Position numbers and translations under genes: made by a program
Notes under the pieces: generated by a model
The model's database searches: none
Told to the model about the DNA's origin: nothing
What the model saw: only the letters and a program-made list of their open reading frames with translations
Part shown: piece by piece, positions 25,128-34,717 of the stretch
Layout: each line of letters starts with the position of its first letter
Numbering within the stretch: position 1 is the first letter of the stretch
DNA from: Planctomycetaceae bacterium
GTDB taxonomy: Bacteria; Planctomycetota; Planctomycetia; Planctomycetales; Planctomycetaceae
Assembly: GCA_900299185.1 (NCBI GenBank)
Contig: OMIV01000215.1
Location: 1 to 35,439, forward strand
DNA length: 35,439 nucleotides
Direction: 5' to 3'

Positions 25128-26471
25128 CTATGTCAGTCCCGTCAGCGTGCCAGTTGCGTCTCGGAACTTGTCTGTTTCGACGCCCATGCGTTGCGCCAAC
25201 GTCAGCAGCAGGTTCGACATTGGCGGATGGCTGGCGACGTTGAAGGCGACGTGCTGACCGTGCTTGAAGCCGAGCTTCTGTCCGCCGGCAACGAGGGTCG
25301 GCAGATTCTTAGGTGAGTGCTCGCCGCCGGCGCCTGAGTTCATTCCTGAGCCGAACAAGATGACGGTGCGATCGAGCATGTTGCCATCGCCGTCTTCTGT
25401 CGACTTGAGGAACTTCATGAAGCGGCCGAGTCGTTCCAAATGGAAGCGGTCGATCGCCGCCAGCTTTTGCAACATGCCCGCGTCGCCGCCGTGATGAGAG
25501 AGTTCGTGATGGTTCTCGCCACCGCCGCCGAAGCCACCGGCCTCTCGCGACCACTCGAATGCGATGACTCGCGTGGTGTCTGTGAGGAACGCGAGGTAGC
25601 TCAGTTCCATCATCACATCGAGCCACATGGGGCGATCATGAGCGTTGCCTGGCTGGCTGCCGAGTTGCAAATGCTTGGACTCGATCGAGGGCTTGGGAAT
25701 GTCGACCCAGGCTTCGAGCCGTTGCACGCGTTGCTCAGTCTCGCGAACCGAAGACAAGTACTCGTCGAGCTTGCGTTGATCGGGTTTGCCCAACTGTTTG
25801 TGCAACGAATTGGCTTCATTCAAGACGCTGTCGAGGATCGACTTCTTCTCGGCATAACGCTTCAACGTGGCTGCGCGGTCGGCTGAACTCTCGGGGACAA
25901 ACAGACGTTCGAAGAGCCGTTTCGGTGAGTTCTCGGCGGGCATCGGCGTGCCTGCTCGATCGAACGACAACGTATGGCTGTGGCCTGCCGAGCCCGTGCC
26001 CGATCCATCCGCCAGTTGCAGCGACGGGAATCTCGTCTGCTTGCCATGCACTTCGGCAACAACCTGATCGATCGAGATCGAGTTGGTGTAATCCGCACCG
26101 GGCACTGACTTCAGATCGGCTCCGGTCAACCAGGTGTCAGCACCGCTGTGTCCGCCTTGCGATGCGGGGTGACCCATGCCCGACACGACCGTGAAGTCTG
26201 CGCGATGGTCTTTCAGCGCTTCCAGAGTTGGCGAGAGTGCGTAGTCCTTGCCCGCGTCTTTCGGCACCCATTGCAAGATGTTGACGCCGTTCGGGACATA
26301 GCAGCAGATCATCCGCGGCTTCGATCCGTGCGACTTGCTCAACGGTTGGAATTGCGAGGGAGCCGCCCAACTGCGAGGCAACATGGCGTCGAGCATCGGC
26401 AAGGTGATGGCTGCACCGAGACCTCGCAAAACATGGCGGCGCGACAACGGTGAATCGAACAAGAATGACAT
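25128..26471 (-). CDS. DUF1552 protein, Tat-exported
   Basis: A 447-residue protein. The N-terminus MSFLFDSPLSRRHVLRGLG carries a twin-arginine signal (SRRHVLRG, then a hydrophobic stretch to about residue 30). The body matches the planctomycete DUF1552 family: RMICCYVPNGVNILQWVPK, FTVVSGMGHPASQGGHSGADTWLTGA, SISIDQVVAE, AGHSHTLSFDRAGTPMPAENSPKR-type features, and a closing NLPTLVAGGQKLGFKHGQH. I set the start at ATG 26471 because GAGGAA lies 6 nt upstream. The family is usually paired with a DUF1592 cytochrome gene, which I do not see here. Function unknown, presumably periplasmic. Confidence 0.9.
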   Translation of the reverse strand: MSFLFDSPLSRRHVLRGLGAAITLPMLDAMLPRSWAAPSQFQPLSKSHGSKPRMICCYVPNGVNILQWVPKDAGKDYALSPTLEALKDHRADFTVVSGMGHPASQGGHSGADTWLTGADLKSVPGADYTNSISIDQVVAEVHGKQTRFPSLQLADGSGTGSAGHSHTLSFDRAGTPMPAENSPKRLFERLFVPESSADRAATLKRYAEKKSILDSVLNEANSLHKQLGKPDQRKLDEYLSSVRETEQRVQRLEAWVDIPKPSIESKHLQLGSQPGNAHDRPMWLDVMMELSYLAFLTDTTRVIAFEWSREAGGFGGGGENHHELSHHGGDAGMLQKLAAIDRFHLERLGRFMKFLKSTEDGDGNMLDRTVILFGSGMNSGAGGEHSPKNLPTLVAGGQKLGFKHGQHVAFNVASHPPMSNLLLTLAQRMGVETDKFRDATGTLTGLT

Positions 26472-26911
26472 GCGAGGTTCCTCGAGGAGATGCAACATCC
26501 AGGGCTGACGGCGGAGTCATAATTGCTATGACCAAACACTCGCCAGCCAGATGCTCAACGCGAGAACGCGGAACTCTCCTGATGACCTTGAACCAGTCAG
26601 AGTTGGCAGGCAAAACCTCTGACAGTGTCTGACCGAGGGCGGCTTTCTCCAGCTTGCACTCAGGCTCTTGATTAATGTCTTAACTCTGTGGCGTCGTTAC
26701 TCCGTTCCCACTGTTTCCTTCTGTTCCGACCGTCTTCATCCAGACTTTGAACAGGAGCAAACAGAGAGAACTGAGGGACGAAACGCAGAGGAGGTGGAGC
26801 GGCGGATTAAAGTGGGGCACGTTTCCAACGTGCCTTAATTCGCAAGAAACGAGCAAGTTAGAAACCTGCTCCGCGAGTCCTGTTGGCACGGCAGAGTCTC
26901 ATCAACTGCGA
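26472..26911. other. Intergenic region with hairpin
   Basis: No gene was found in 440 bases. At 26816-26834 there is a perfect 8-bp stem (GGCACGTT, loop TCC, AACGTGCC), a typical short interspersed palindrome or terminator of planctomycetes. The DUF1552 promoter must lie upstream of 26471 on the minus strand. A purine-rich stretch at about 26750-26800 (AACAGGAGCAAACAGAGAG and on) has the look of a multi-copy intergenic sequence. Confidence 0.45.
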
Positions 26912-27448
26912 TCATTCGTCTTGATAGCGAGCCAAGGTCTCGGCGGGCAGATGGTCCCACTCGTCGCGGATCTTGCGGAGACCTGCTCGGCAAAGGTCGT
27001 AGTCTCGACTGAGCCGTTCCAGCACCGGAGCTTCGTCGTCGAAGGGCTGCTCATCGAAGGTGCTGGCAATGTGATAGGACTCGCGCCCCGTGCGGCTATA
27101 GTCGATCAAATGGTCTTTGCGATCGGGGGCTCGCAATCGCGAGAGCGCTTCGGGAAACACGCCGCTCCAAAAGAGGGTGAAGTCGCCAATGTGCCGATGC
27201 AGTTCGCGGCGCGGCTTGGCGGCTCGATGGCCGGCTTCTTCGAGCATGTCGGCGACTTGATCGAGCCGACGTCCTTCGTTGTCGCGGAAGCGGTAGATGG
27301 ACTCTGACCGCGTGAATCTCACCAGCATGTTGGTGAGATAGTCCGTCAGCTTGGGGTCAGCGACACCCAATTCGACTTGGAAGGTGTGTTCCGTGAGAGC
27401 TGCGAACAAACGTCGCAACGCATCTTCGCCAGTGACGAGAGGAATCAT
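26912..27448 (-). CDS. Conserved hypothetical protein, helical
   Basis: A 178-residue soluble protein starting MIPLVTGEDALRRLFAAL (ATG 27448). It contains EHTFQVELGVADPKLTDYL, NMLVRFTRSESIYRF, a helical middle, the strongly conserved-looking HIGDFTLFWSGVFPEAL and IDYSRTGRESYHIAS, and ERLSRDYDLCRAGLRKIRDEW at the end. I recall similar proteins annotated only as hypothetical in diverse bacteria; no catalytic motif is evident. A longer frame reaches 27508, but the ATG at 27448 fits the family-like beginning. It stands alone between two intergenic regions. Confidence 0.8.
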   Translation of the reverse strand: MIPLVTGEDALRRLFAALTEHTFQVELGVADPKLTDYLTNMLVRFTRSESIYRFRDNEGRRLDQVADMLEEAGHRAAKPRRELHRHIGDFTLFWSGVFPEALSRLRAPDRKDHLIDYSRTGRESYHIASTFDEQPFDDEAPVLERLSRDYDLCRAGLRKIRDEWDHLPAETLARYQDE

Positions 27449-27681
27449 TTCATTGCTCCTACGCGACAGCGGGCTATGGGCCGACAGTTTCGAGTTATCG
27501 GCAGCCATTCAATCAGACGATTGGCCAATCTCTCAAGTGCCCAGAACTTCCTCCATGTGGCAATCCGCAGAAACCGGGGCCGGAGCGGCGACGTTTTGCG
27601 ATCGACCGATGCTCGTACCACTTGGCTAGAGCGATGTCAGGCGAGGGGATGGGACTGTTGTGATGTCGCATCGTGATCTTC

Positions 27682-27801
27682 GTAGCCATCATCGCTCTGC
27701 GTGATGAGCCTTCCTCCCGACGCCCTCACCTGCCAACGGCGATCGCCATTTGTTCGAACTTCAAATCTGGAAGGCACGTCACGCGGAGCGATGACGGCTA
27801 C
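27682..27801. repeat. 120-bp interspersed inverted-repeat element, copy 1
   Basis: The left arm (27682-27714) starts GTAGCCATCATCGCTC and the right arm (27769-27801) ends GCGATGACGGCTAC. The 33-nt arms are complementary at nearly all positions and enclose a 54-nt centre. Copy 2 lies at 34516-34635 with the same length and similar centre, and similarity continues past the right arm to about 27853 (AACTTGACTC, TTTTGAAGAG). The minus strand could be read as a short protein, but the structure suggests a mobile palindromic element. The rest of the 27449-27870 gap holds nothing else I recognise. Confidence 0.75.
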
Positions 27802-27870
27802 ATTGACCGAGGCAAAACTTGACTCATCTGCCACCGGTCTTGGTTTTGAAGAGTTTATCCGCCCCTCGTC

Positions 27871-30800
27871 TTACCGTGCTCGACGAACCGAGGGCGTTTG
27901 GCGCCAGGAATTCACCGTGCGGTCGACGGTGTTCTCGAAGCCGTTGATGATGGTCTCATCGAGAGTCTTAATCACCAGTCGCTGTCCGAATCGGTACACC
28001 TCCCAGAAGCCCGTCTGCGTGGCATCGACTGACGAATTCACAATCGTGCCGGGCTTGGTTGCGTCTTTGCCTACCGGGGCTGCGATGCGACGGTCGATGG
28101 CCTGACCTCGAGCTTGCAGCCAGTCGATGGCACCGTTGGCTCGCTGCAAGTTGCCCAGCGACGTCGCGCTGTAATCGGACACCGCGAACTCGGGGACATT
28201 CAACGCTTCCACGCTGTCACGCACGGCCGCTCGATCCTTGTGACGCATCTTCTCATCCAATCGATCGACCTTCGCTGTCACCAGACCAGGCCGGCCCGAC
28301 GGGTAAACCGGCAGCGGCGAGAGCACATCGTCGAACAGTCGATACCAGCTCATGTCGGTGATGGCGGCAACGTTGTAAGCTGTATTACTCAGGTCAAAAC
28401 GGTTCTCGGGATGATTGATGCTACGCGGCTTGAACTCCGAGTCGGGCACCGGCTGATAGTCCAGCGGTTGCCAACCGGCGAGATCTACAGACTCCCAACT
28501 CACAGCTTGCACTCCCGACTGTTGAGCGTCGGTGGTTAGAGCATAGATTGCGCGACGTGGTCGGCCGTCGAACCAGCTTTCGTGATGACGATGGCCAATC
28601 ACGTCCAAGATCGTAGGCGTGAGGTCAACCAGTCGACTCGGAGCATCGATCACAGCTCCCCGACGAATGCCTGGTCCCGAAACAAACCAACTCGCGTTCA
28701 TCGCGTCGCGCAGCGGGTAGCCATGATTGGTGCCGGGGGTGCTGGAGAGTCCGAAGTACCAACCTGGTCGCGCCGTGGCGACGAGGTCCGGTGCGAACTC
28801 ACGCTCTTGTTCGGACAAGTTGTCTTGCCAAAGCATGTGCCGAGCCAACGTCACGACGCTGTCGGGATAGACCCAGTCCGCCAGCATCCTCAGCCATGTT
28901 TCTTCGTCGTGATACTCCCGCAACACCGCCTGCGGCAGCTTCTGAGTCAGCATCAACGGGTCGGACTTGGACGTTTCGGAAACGAGGAACTCGACGCCGC
29001 CATTCCCGTCCGTCCAAATCTTGCGAACAGGGCGATAGCGATAGGCCCAACGATGGCCTCCCAAACTCTTGCGATCGATGACGGCATGACCTCGATCCGC
29101 AGTGCTGATCAACATGCTGAATTCATTCAATCGCGCCAGCACGAGATCGACAGTTCGTTCGCCTGTCGTCGTCCGTGCGTCGGCGAGTGACGCGATGAGA
29201 TCGACGGCCGGGGCATCATCCGACACGCAGTAGTTCAAGAGATCGCCCGGTCGGTTGGCTCGTGCCCAATCTCGCGAGGACAGGCTACGTCGTGGCATGA
29301 AGATGCGAGCGACTCCCGACGAGTCAGCGTCGATGAAGACGAACGAGTTCTGATGAACCTCGGGATGTCGATTCCAAAAGCGATGCATGCGAACCGACAC
29401 ACCCAGCCCGCCGCCCGTGACGAATTGCGACGGCGATGGCTCTGAGCCGTATCCAACTTGCTGCAGGCGACCGTTGAATGACACTGTTTGCCCCACCGAC
29501 GAGTGCCCGACATGCGAGTCGATCAAACGTGGGCTGAAGAAGAATTCGTTTGCCAGATCGAAGTGCCGTAGGTGTGTCGTACGTCCTCCATGATGGCCGT
29601 GATCGCTGACCAACATGAAGCAGGTGGTTTCAAACTTGCCGGTCGCTCGAAGTTCATTGACGACCCGTTCGATCAATTCATCGGCTCGTGCAATCGTGCG
29701 ACGAGTCGTCCCGAATTGGCCTCGGCTGCATTTGTGACTGACGGAGTCCGTCTCGGGAAACCACAGCACGGTCACCGGAGCATCGCGATGTAAGAGATGT
29801 CTCACCCCGAAGTTTGCGTTGGCTTCGTCGATGTATTGCCAAGCGTTGTGTGACTCAAACCACGGCAGCTCGCGCGTCATGCTGCGCGTCCACAAGGCGG
29901 GCGGGACTTCGGTCATGATCGGCAAGACTCCAGTCGCCCAATCCTTCTTGTCACTGCGTAAGAATTGGTACAGAGGCGGAGTCGCGGTGACGTACTTCTT
30001 GCGCCAGTTGCGAGCTTGCTCGGGACCATCAATCACTTCCCGGATCTCTTCCTCGCCGTCGGTCAGCAAGCGGTCGATGCCCTGAGGTGCCAGCAATCGC
30101 GAACTGCGATCGGGGCCGAGGGGTTCGAGATACGACTCTGACTGCAATTGCTCGCGACTGAACCGCCCCTGCCCCTTTAGTCCGTGTCGGTCCGAAAAGC
30201 AGCCGGTCCACATCGTGCCGTTGGAGGTGATGGTGTCTGAAGGAAAGCCTGTGAAGTTGTTTTTCAACCACGCGCCGCCGTCGACGAAGAGCTCGCGAAT
30301 CGTGGGCAAGTGGCCCATTGCCACCATCTCGCGCACGACGTCTGGACGCAGGCCGTCGACATAGAAGACGACGACTCGGCACGCTTGCGGTGGCGGCGAG
30401 TCTTCCGGTCCGGCGCCGAAATGTTGCTCGATCCACAGCGGCTCGACGTCCGCAGCGCGATGCACGGAGACCGTCAACGACCCACTGATTTGAGCGGCCT
30501 CAAAGCGGTTGATTCCCAACCGCAATCGCCCGGAAGCGGGTGCTCGTATGCTGGTTGCTCGACCGACGAAGAACGGGGCTTCGTTGCCGATGCAGCCAAT
30601 CAAACAAAAGCAGGGAGCAGGGCCGTGCTGACCAGCAGGCAGCGGGAAGTGCTGAGCGGCCAGTCCATCAAAAACAGTGAAGGTGCCTTCCGGGCCGACT
30701 CGCAATTCTTGTCCCTGCTTCCAACGATCGCGGCATGAAACGACGATCGAACCGTGACTGGTCAATGTCAGGCATTGGCCGACCGCGAAGTCCATGCCAG

Positions 30801-30924
30801 TATCGATCCATTGGCATGATCCACCGACTTCGAAAGTTCGCGCAGCCGGAGTCGCGGCGTGAGCGAACTCAGCGCTACACACAGCGACGAACAAGACGGC
30901 GATCGCGGACCATCGAGCGAGCAT
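27871..30924 (-). CDS. Secreted LecA-like lectin / nucleotide pyrophosphatase-phosphodiesterase
   Basis: A 1,017-residue protein starting at ATG 30924 with signal peptide MLARWSAIAVLFVAVCSA; an upstream in-frame extension (to 31095) lacks signal features. Residues about 30-153 have the PA-IL/LecA-like pattern (WIDTGMDFAVGQ, FPLPAGQ, LIGCIGNEAPFFVG, SGRLRLGINRF), a carbohydrate-binding fold. The catalytic type I phosphodiesterase region follows: VVVFYVDGLRPD (metal Asp near 190), FPSDTIT with TGCFSDRHGLKG (nucleophile segment), FPETDSVSHK, and SDHGHHGG. The remaining 500 residues hold another domain (RPGWYFGLSSTPGTNHGYPL, alkaline-phosphatase-superfamily tail) and a basic end. The likely role is extracytoplasmic cleavage of phosphodiesters or sulfates on bound glycans. 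Confidence 0.85.
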   Translation of the reverse strand: MLARWSAIAVLFVAVCSAEFAHAATPAARTFEVGGSCQWIDTGMDFAVGQCLTLTSHGSIVVSCRDRWKQGQELRVGPEGTFTVFDGLAAQHFPLPAGQHGPAPCFCLIGCIGNEAPFFVGRATSIRAPASGRLRLGINRFEAAQISGSLTVSVHRAADVEPLWIEQHFGAGPEDSPPPQACRVVVFYVDGLRPDVVREMVAMGHLPTIRELFVDGGAWLKNNFTGFPSDTITSNGTMWTGCFSDRHGLKGQGRFSREQLQSESYLEPLGPDRSSRLLAPQGIDRLLTDGEEEIREVIDGPEQARNWRKKYVTATPPLYQFLRSDKKDWATGVLPIMTEVPPALWTRSMTRELPWFESHNAWQYIDEANANFGVRHLLHRDAPVTVLWFPETDSVSHKCSRGQFGTTRRTIARADELIERVVNELRATGKFETTCFMLVSDHGHHGGRTTHLRHFDLANEFFFSPRLIDSHVGHSSVGQTVSFNGRLQQVGYGSEPSPSQFVTGGGLGVSVRMHRFWNRHPEVHQNSFVFIDADSSGVARIFMPRRSLSSRDWARANRPGDLLNYCVSDDAPAVDLIASLADARTTTGERTVDLVLARLNEFSMLISTADRGHAVIDRKSLGGHRWAYRYRPVRKIWTDGNGGVEFLVSETSKSDPLMLTQKLPQAVLREYHDEETWLRMLADWVYPDSVVTLARHMLWQDNLSEQEREFAPDLVATARPGWYFGLSSTPGTNHGYPLRDAMNASWFVSGPGIRRGAVIDAPSRLVDLTPTILDVIGHRHHESWFDGRPRRAIYALTTDAQQSGVQAVSWESVDLAGWQPLDYQPVPDSEFKPRSINHPENRFDLSNTAYNVAAITDMSWYRLFDDVLSPLPVYPSGRPGLVTAKVDRLDEKMRHKDRAAVRDSVEALNVPEFAVSDYSATSLGNLQRANGAIDWLQARGQAIDRRIAAPVGKDATKPGTIVNSSVDATQTGFWEVYRFGQRLVIKTLDETIINGFENTVDRTVNSWRQTPSVRRAR

Positions 30925-31183
30925 GTTGCGGCCAATCGAGCGACGAACAGTCAGGAAGTGCTTCTCAACAGCGGAGTAATCCGCGTGCAGAGTGCAACCC
31001 GCTAGATCGGCATGACCGGCAGAGTTTGAAACGCAAACATTGAGCCTGGCCCGACATCGCAGCAGACCACCCAACAAGAACATCGCGACCGGCAAGGTTT
31101 GCCAACTTCACGAGGGGTGTCGTAGGGCCGAAATGACAATTCTGTGGCCGAGCCAGCAGAAAGGTTGAAGTCGCTTTGAGCTT

Positions 31184-31215
31184 TCAGCCGGTCGCATGTT
31201 GGCGCGACCGGCTGA
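31184..31215. terminator. 12-bp perfect hairpin after purA
   Basis: TCAGCCGGTCGC (31184-31195) and GCGACCGGCTGA (31204-31215) form a perfect stem with an 8-nt loop, 64 bp past the purA stop. No U-run follows on either strand, so intrinsic termination is uncertain, but the position fits an end-of-transcript structure. Confidence 0.55.
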
Positions 31216-31278
31216 GACTTCAGTCATCTCCATTACGAGGCTGCGTTCTGAGATGTCTGACGCAGCGCTCGAACGGGC

Positions 31279-32562
31279 TTAATCGAGAATCGTCTGCTCG
31301 CGGTCAGGTCCGACAGAGACGATTTGGACGGGGTAGCCAATCAGCTCTTGGATGGTGTCGACGTAACGACGAGCGTTGGCTGGAAGGTTCGCGAGCTTGC
31401 GAACTCCGGTGATGTCCTCGGTCCATCCGGGGACGGATCGCAGAATGGGTTTCGCGCGAGCGAGATCTTCCACCTGACTGGGGAAGTCGACGACTCGTTG
31501 CCCGTCGATGTCGTAAGCCTCGCAGATTTGCAGATCGGGGATACCGCTCAGCACATCGAGCAACATGACCGCCAAGCAGTCCACGCCGCTGAGCCGTGCT
31601 CCGTAGCCGGTCGCGACCGCATCGAACCATCCACAGCGTCGAGGCCGACCGGTCACCGTGCCGTACTCACGACCCACTTCGCGGATGCGATTGCCGGTCT
31701 CGTTGAGCAATTCCGTGGGGAACGGGCCGCCGCCAACGCGCGTCGTGTAAGCCTTCACCACACCGATCATGCGATTGATGACTCGTTCGGAAACACCGCT
31801 GCCGCTGTGAATGCCACAGCCCGAACTGTTCGACGAAGTCACGTAGGGGAATGTGCCGTGATCGATATCCAGCAAGCAACCTTGAGCACCTTCAAAGAGC
31901 AGCTTCTTGTTCTCGCGGACGGCGCGGTGCAAGAAGGCGGTGGTGTCTGTGACATACGGACGCAAGCGGTCGGCGTAGGTTGTGTACTCGGCGAAGATCG
32001 CGTCAGCGTCGAACGGCGTCATGGACGGATCGAGTGCTTTGATCGCCTGATTTTTCTGCGGCACGACTTCATTCAAGCGACGCTTGAGAGCTTCAGGACG
32101 AATGAGGTCTGCCATGCGAATGGCATGCGTGCGGCCAGCCTTGTCTCGGTAACACGTTCCGATGCCGCGTCCCGTCGTACCAATCGCATTGCCGCCACGA
32201 GCTTTCTCGAACGCAGCTTCCTCGGCGATGTGATACGGGAAGATGACGTGAGCGCGATCGCTGATGAGCATTTGCGTGGGCGGGACGTCGCCGCGACGGC
32301 TGGTAATGCCATCCAACTCGGTCAGGAACGCTTTGGGGTTGATGACCACTCCGGTGGCAATCACCGAAACCACCGAACGATGCAAGATTCCGGCGGGCAG
32401 CAACGAGAGCTTGTAAGTCTCGCCGTCGAATTTGACGGTGTGCCCGGCGTTATTACCGCCGAGGTAACGCACGACGATGTCATGCTCGGGAGTCAGGAGA
32501 TCAACAATCTTGCCTTTGGCTTCATCGCCCCATTGCAGGCCAATGACGGAGGTCGCACTCAC
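31279..32562 (-). CDS. purA: Adenylosuccinate synthetase
   Basis: A 427-residue cytosolic enzyme joining IMP and aspartate with GTP in AMP synthesis. Diagnostic parts: P-loop [13 protein letters not shown] (Ala where many homologues have Gly), catalytic [50 protein letters not shown], and [12 protein letters not shown] near residue 300. The end is [22 protein letters not shown] chose GTG 32562 because GGAAGAA lies just upstream and the sequence [13 protein letters not shown] begins there; a longer frame to 32619 is possible. It appears monocistronic. Confidence 0.96.
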   Translation of the reverse strand: MSATSVIGLQWGDEAKGKIVDLLTPEHDIVVRYLGGNNAGHTVKFDGETYKLSLLPAGILHRSVVSVIATGVVINPKAFLTELDGITSRRGDVPPTQMLISDRAHVIFPYHIAEEAAFEKARGGNAIGTTGRGIGTCYRDKAGRTHAIRMADLIRPEALKRRLNEVVPQKNQAIKALDPSMTPFDADAIFAEYTTYADRLRPYVTDTTAFLHRAVRENKKLLFEGAQGCLLDIDHGTFPYVTSSNSSGCGIHSGSGVSERVINRMIGVVKAYTTRVGGGPFPTELLNETGNRIREVGREYGTVTGRPRRCGWFDAVATGYGARLSGVDCLAVMLLDVLSGIPDLQICEAYDIDGQRVVDFPSQVEDLARAKPILRSVPGWTEDITGVRKLANLPANARRYVDTIQELIGYPVQIVSVGPDREQTILD

Positions 32563-32883
32563 AATGATTTCTTCCGCAATAACGATGCTCAGAGATGCTC
32601 GAAAATCTTCGAGGTCCAATCAGAAAGAAAGCCAGCGTTTCGAGGTTCGAATCGCCGGCTTGCAGGATTCACGGCCAGTCTAAGAGGTTGTTCGATAAAC
32701 GGAAGCCAGCCACGAGACCGGGATTGAGGAGTGATTCCAGGCGCGACTTGGCCTGGTGATGCAGAGTCTTGTGGGTGAGTTACCAACTCAAGGTCTCTTC
32801 GAATGAACCTTTCGCGAATGTGCCTACGATGCGAAGCCCATCGCGGAGTTGCTTGCTCACACCGGTTCTAAAAGGAGTTCAAC
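32563..32883. other. Divergent promoter region between purA and the ceramidase-like gene
   Basis: About 320 bases lie between two divergent genes and must hold both promoters. AAAGGAG at 32872-32878 is the ribosome-binding site of the plus-strand gene. I could not identify clear -35/-10 elements or other structure. Confidence 0.4.
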
Positions 32884-34326
32884 GTGTTGCTGCGCCTGTT
32901 AATGCTGGCCTTGGCTGTTGCTGTTTCAGGGACCTGGGTTCGATGCGATTTGGCTGGAGAACTCAAAGCCGGAGCTGCGACGAGCAACATCACGCCGCCG
33001 ATTGGCGATGACATCATCGGTGGCTTCGTGCCGTTTCCGTCGACTCACATTCACGACGAATTGCAGGCGCGCTGTTTGGTCTTAGACGACGGTCAGACCA
33101 AGTTAGCTCTAGTGGTTTGCGATCTGCTGGGCATTCATCGCAACGTCAGCAGCGAGGCTCGCAAGCTGATTCAAACGAAGGTTGGCATCCCCGCCGAGAA
33201 CGTGCTGATCAGCGCGACTCATACGCACTCTGCGACGAGTGCTTTGGGCAAGGATCGCATGAAGATGCAGACCGAGCTGGATGAGTATCAGCACTTCGTC
33301 GCCACTCGAATTGCAGATGGCGTGGCTCGCGCGATCAACAACGCGCGACCGGCTGAGATTGCGTTTGGAACGGTCGAAATTCCCGAGCACCTCAACAACC
33401 GCCGCTGGCATATGCGAGCGGGGACCGTGCCGGCCAACCCGTTTGGGACTCAAGACCTGGTGAAGATGAATCCGCCTGCGGGCAGTCCCAACTTGATTGA
33501 GCCGGCGGGACCCATCGATCCCACGGTTTCGTTCTTGTCGGTTCGTTCGCGCGACGGGCAGCCAATCTCGGTCTACGCGGCTTACTCGCTGCACTATGTG
33601 GGCGGTGTTGGAAATGGGCACATTTCAGCGGACTACTTCGCGATGTTCTGCGATCAACTGGGGCGACTGGTTCAAGACGCTCCTCAAGATCCTCCGTTTG
33701 TCGCGTTGATGGCCAACGGCACCAGCGGCGACATCAACAACATCAACTTCCGCACTCCGCGTCCGTCGAAGCCGCAATACGAGCAGATGAAGTACGTCGC
33801 TCATGACGTTGCCGCCAAAGTGCATGGAGCTCTTAAGCCGCTGCAATACCGGTCGGAGTTGTCGCTCGCGGCGAGCTATCGCGAACCGGAGATTGCCTGG
33901 CGTCGACCGACAGCCGAGCAAAAGAAATGGATGGACGAGACGCTCGCCAAGGGGCCGCAAAGCAAGCAGGACTTATCCTTCATTTACGCCGGTCGCATGC
34001 AGCGGTTGTCTGAGTATCCCGAAATGACGACGGTGCCAGTTCAAGTCTTGCGCATCGGTGATGTCGGCATTGGCACCATGCCTTGCGAAGTCTTCTGCGA
34101 GATCGGACTCGACTTCAAACGAGATAGCGCGATCAAGAACTCGTTCATGGTCTCGTTGGGGCACGGCTACTTCGGCTACTTACCGACGCCGCGTCATCAT
34201 GACTTGGGTGGCTATGAAACGTGGATCGGTACGAACCGTCTCGAACGCACTGCTTCTGACAAGTTGCTGGCTCAGCTCATCGAAATGTCGAAAGCGTTGG
34301 CGACGGACAAGCCCGCCGCGAAGTAA
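32884..34326 (+). CDS. Secreted neutral/alkaline ceramidase-like protein
   Basis: A 480-residue protein with a signal peptide (MLLRLLMLALAVAVSG). The start codon is GTG at 32884 with AAGGAG 6 nt before it. The body follows the N-terminal domain of the neutral/alkaline non-lysosomal ceramidase family: AGAATSNITPPIGDDI, IHDELQARCLVLDDGQTKLA, VVCDLLGIH, ENVLISATHTHSATS (metal His pair), YSLHYVGG, FVALMANGTSGDINNIN and MPCEVFCEIG. Members without the full ceramidase length are widespread in planctomycetes and have unproven substrates. The next gene on this strand starts 391 bp away. Confidence 0.85.
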   Translation: MLLRLLMLALAVAVSGTWVRCDLAGELKAGAATSNITPPIGDDIIGGFVPFPSTHIHDELQARCLVLDDGQTKLALVVCDLLGIHRNVSSEARKLIQTKVGIPAENVLISATHTHSATSALGKDRMKMQTELDEYQHFVATRIADGVARAINNARPAEIAFGTVEIPEHLNNRRWHMRAGTVPANPFGTQDLVKMNPPAGSPNLIEPAGPIDPTVSFLSVRSRDGQPISVYAAYSLHYVGGVGNGHISADYFAMFCDQLGRLVQDAPQDPPFVALMANGTSGDINNINFRTPRPSKPQYEQMKYVAHDVAAKVHGALKPLQYRSELSLAASYREPEIAWRRPTAEQKKWMDETLAKGPQSKQDLSFIYAGRMQRLSEYPEMTTVPVQVLRIGDVGIGTMPCEVFCEIGLDFKRDSAIKNSFMVSLGHGYFGYLPTPRHHDLGGYETWIGTNRLERTASDKLLAQLIEMSKALATDKPAAK

Positions 34327-34515
34327 CCGACGAGCCGTCGCCTGTAAGACCTGTGACATGCGACGCCTTCTCGCTGGTTGAATTAGGCCATCCGAAAAGC
34401 TGCCATGATTGGCTGAATTGTTTTCGAAGTAAGCTTCAACAACGGCAGCAGAAGAAGGGCTCGCGATGGAATTGCTCCTCGAACAGGCTTCAGCGAGGCA
34501 CGGCCTCAGACCAAA

Positions 34516-34635
34516 GTAGCCATCATCACTCCGCGTGATGAGCCTTCCTCTCGGCGCTCTCACTTGCCAACGGCGATCGCCACTATGTCCAAGCTCAGTT
34601 TTGGAAGGCTCGTCACGCGGAGCGATGACGGCTAC
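34516..34635. repeat. 120-bp interspersed inverted-repeat element, copy 2
   Basis: The left arm (34516-34548, GTAGCCATCATCACTCCGCG and on) and right arm (34603-34635, ending GCGATGACGGCTAC) are near-perfect inverted copies enclosing a 54-nt centre that contains TTGCCAACGGCGATCGCCA. It is the same element as at 27682-27801, again in an intergenic gap. The rest of the 34327-34717 gap holds nothing else recognisable. Confidence 0.75.
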
Positions 34636-34717
34636 TTTGGACCCGGCAGAACTTGACTCTTCTGCAGCAGGTTTTTGATTTTGAAGAGTCCAGAGTGACC
34701 GACTAAGGACCGTTTGC

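Noticed and set aside
31324-32727. A 467-codon plus-strand ORF opposite purA
   Set aside because: It lies entirely antisense to an unmistakable purA, has no recognisable motif and reflects the codon structure of the real gene.
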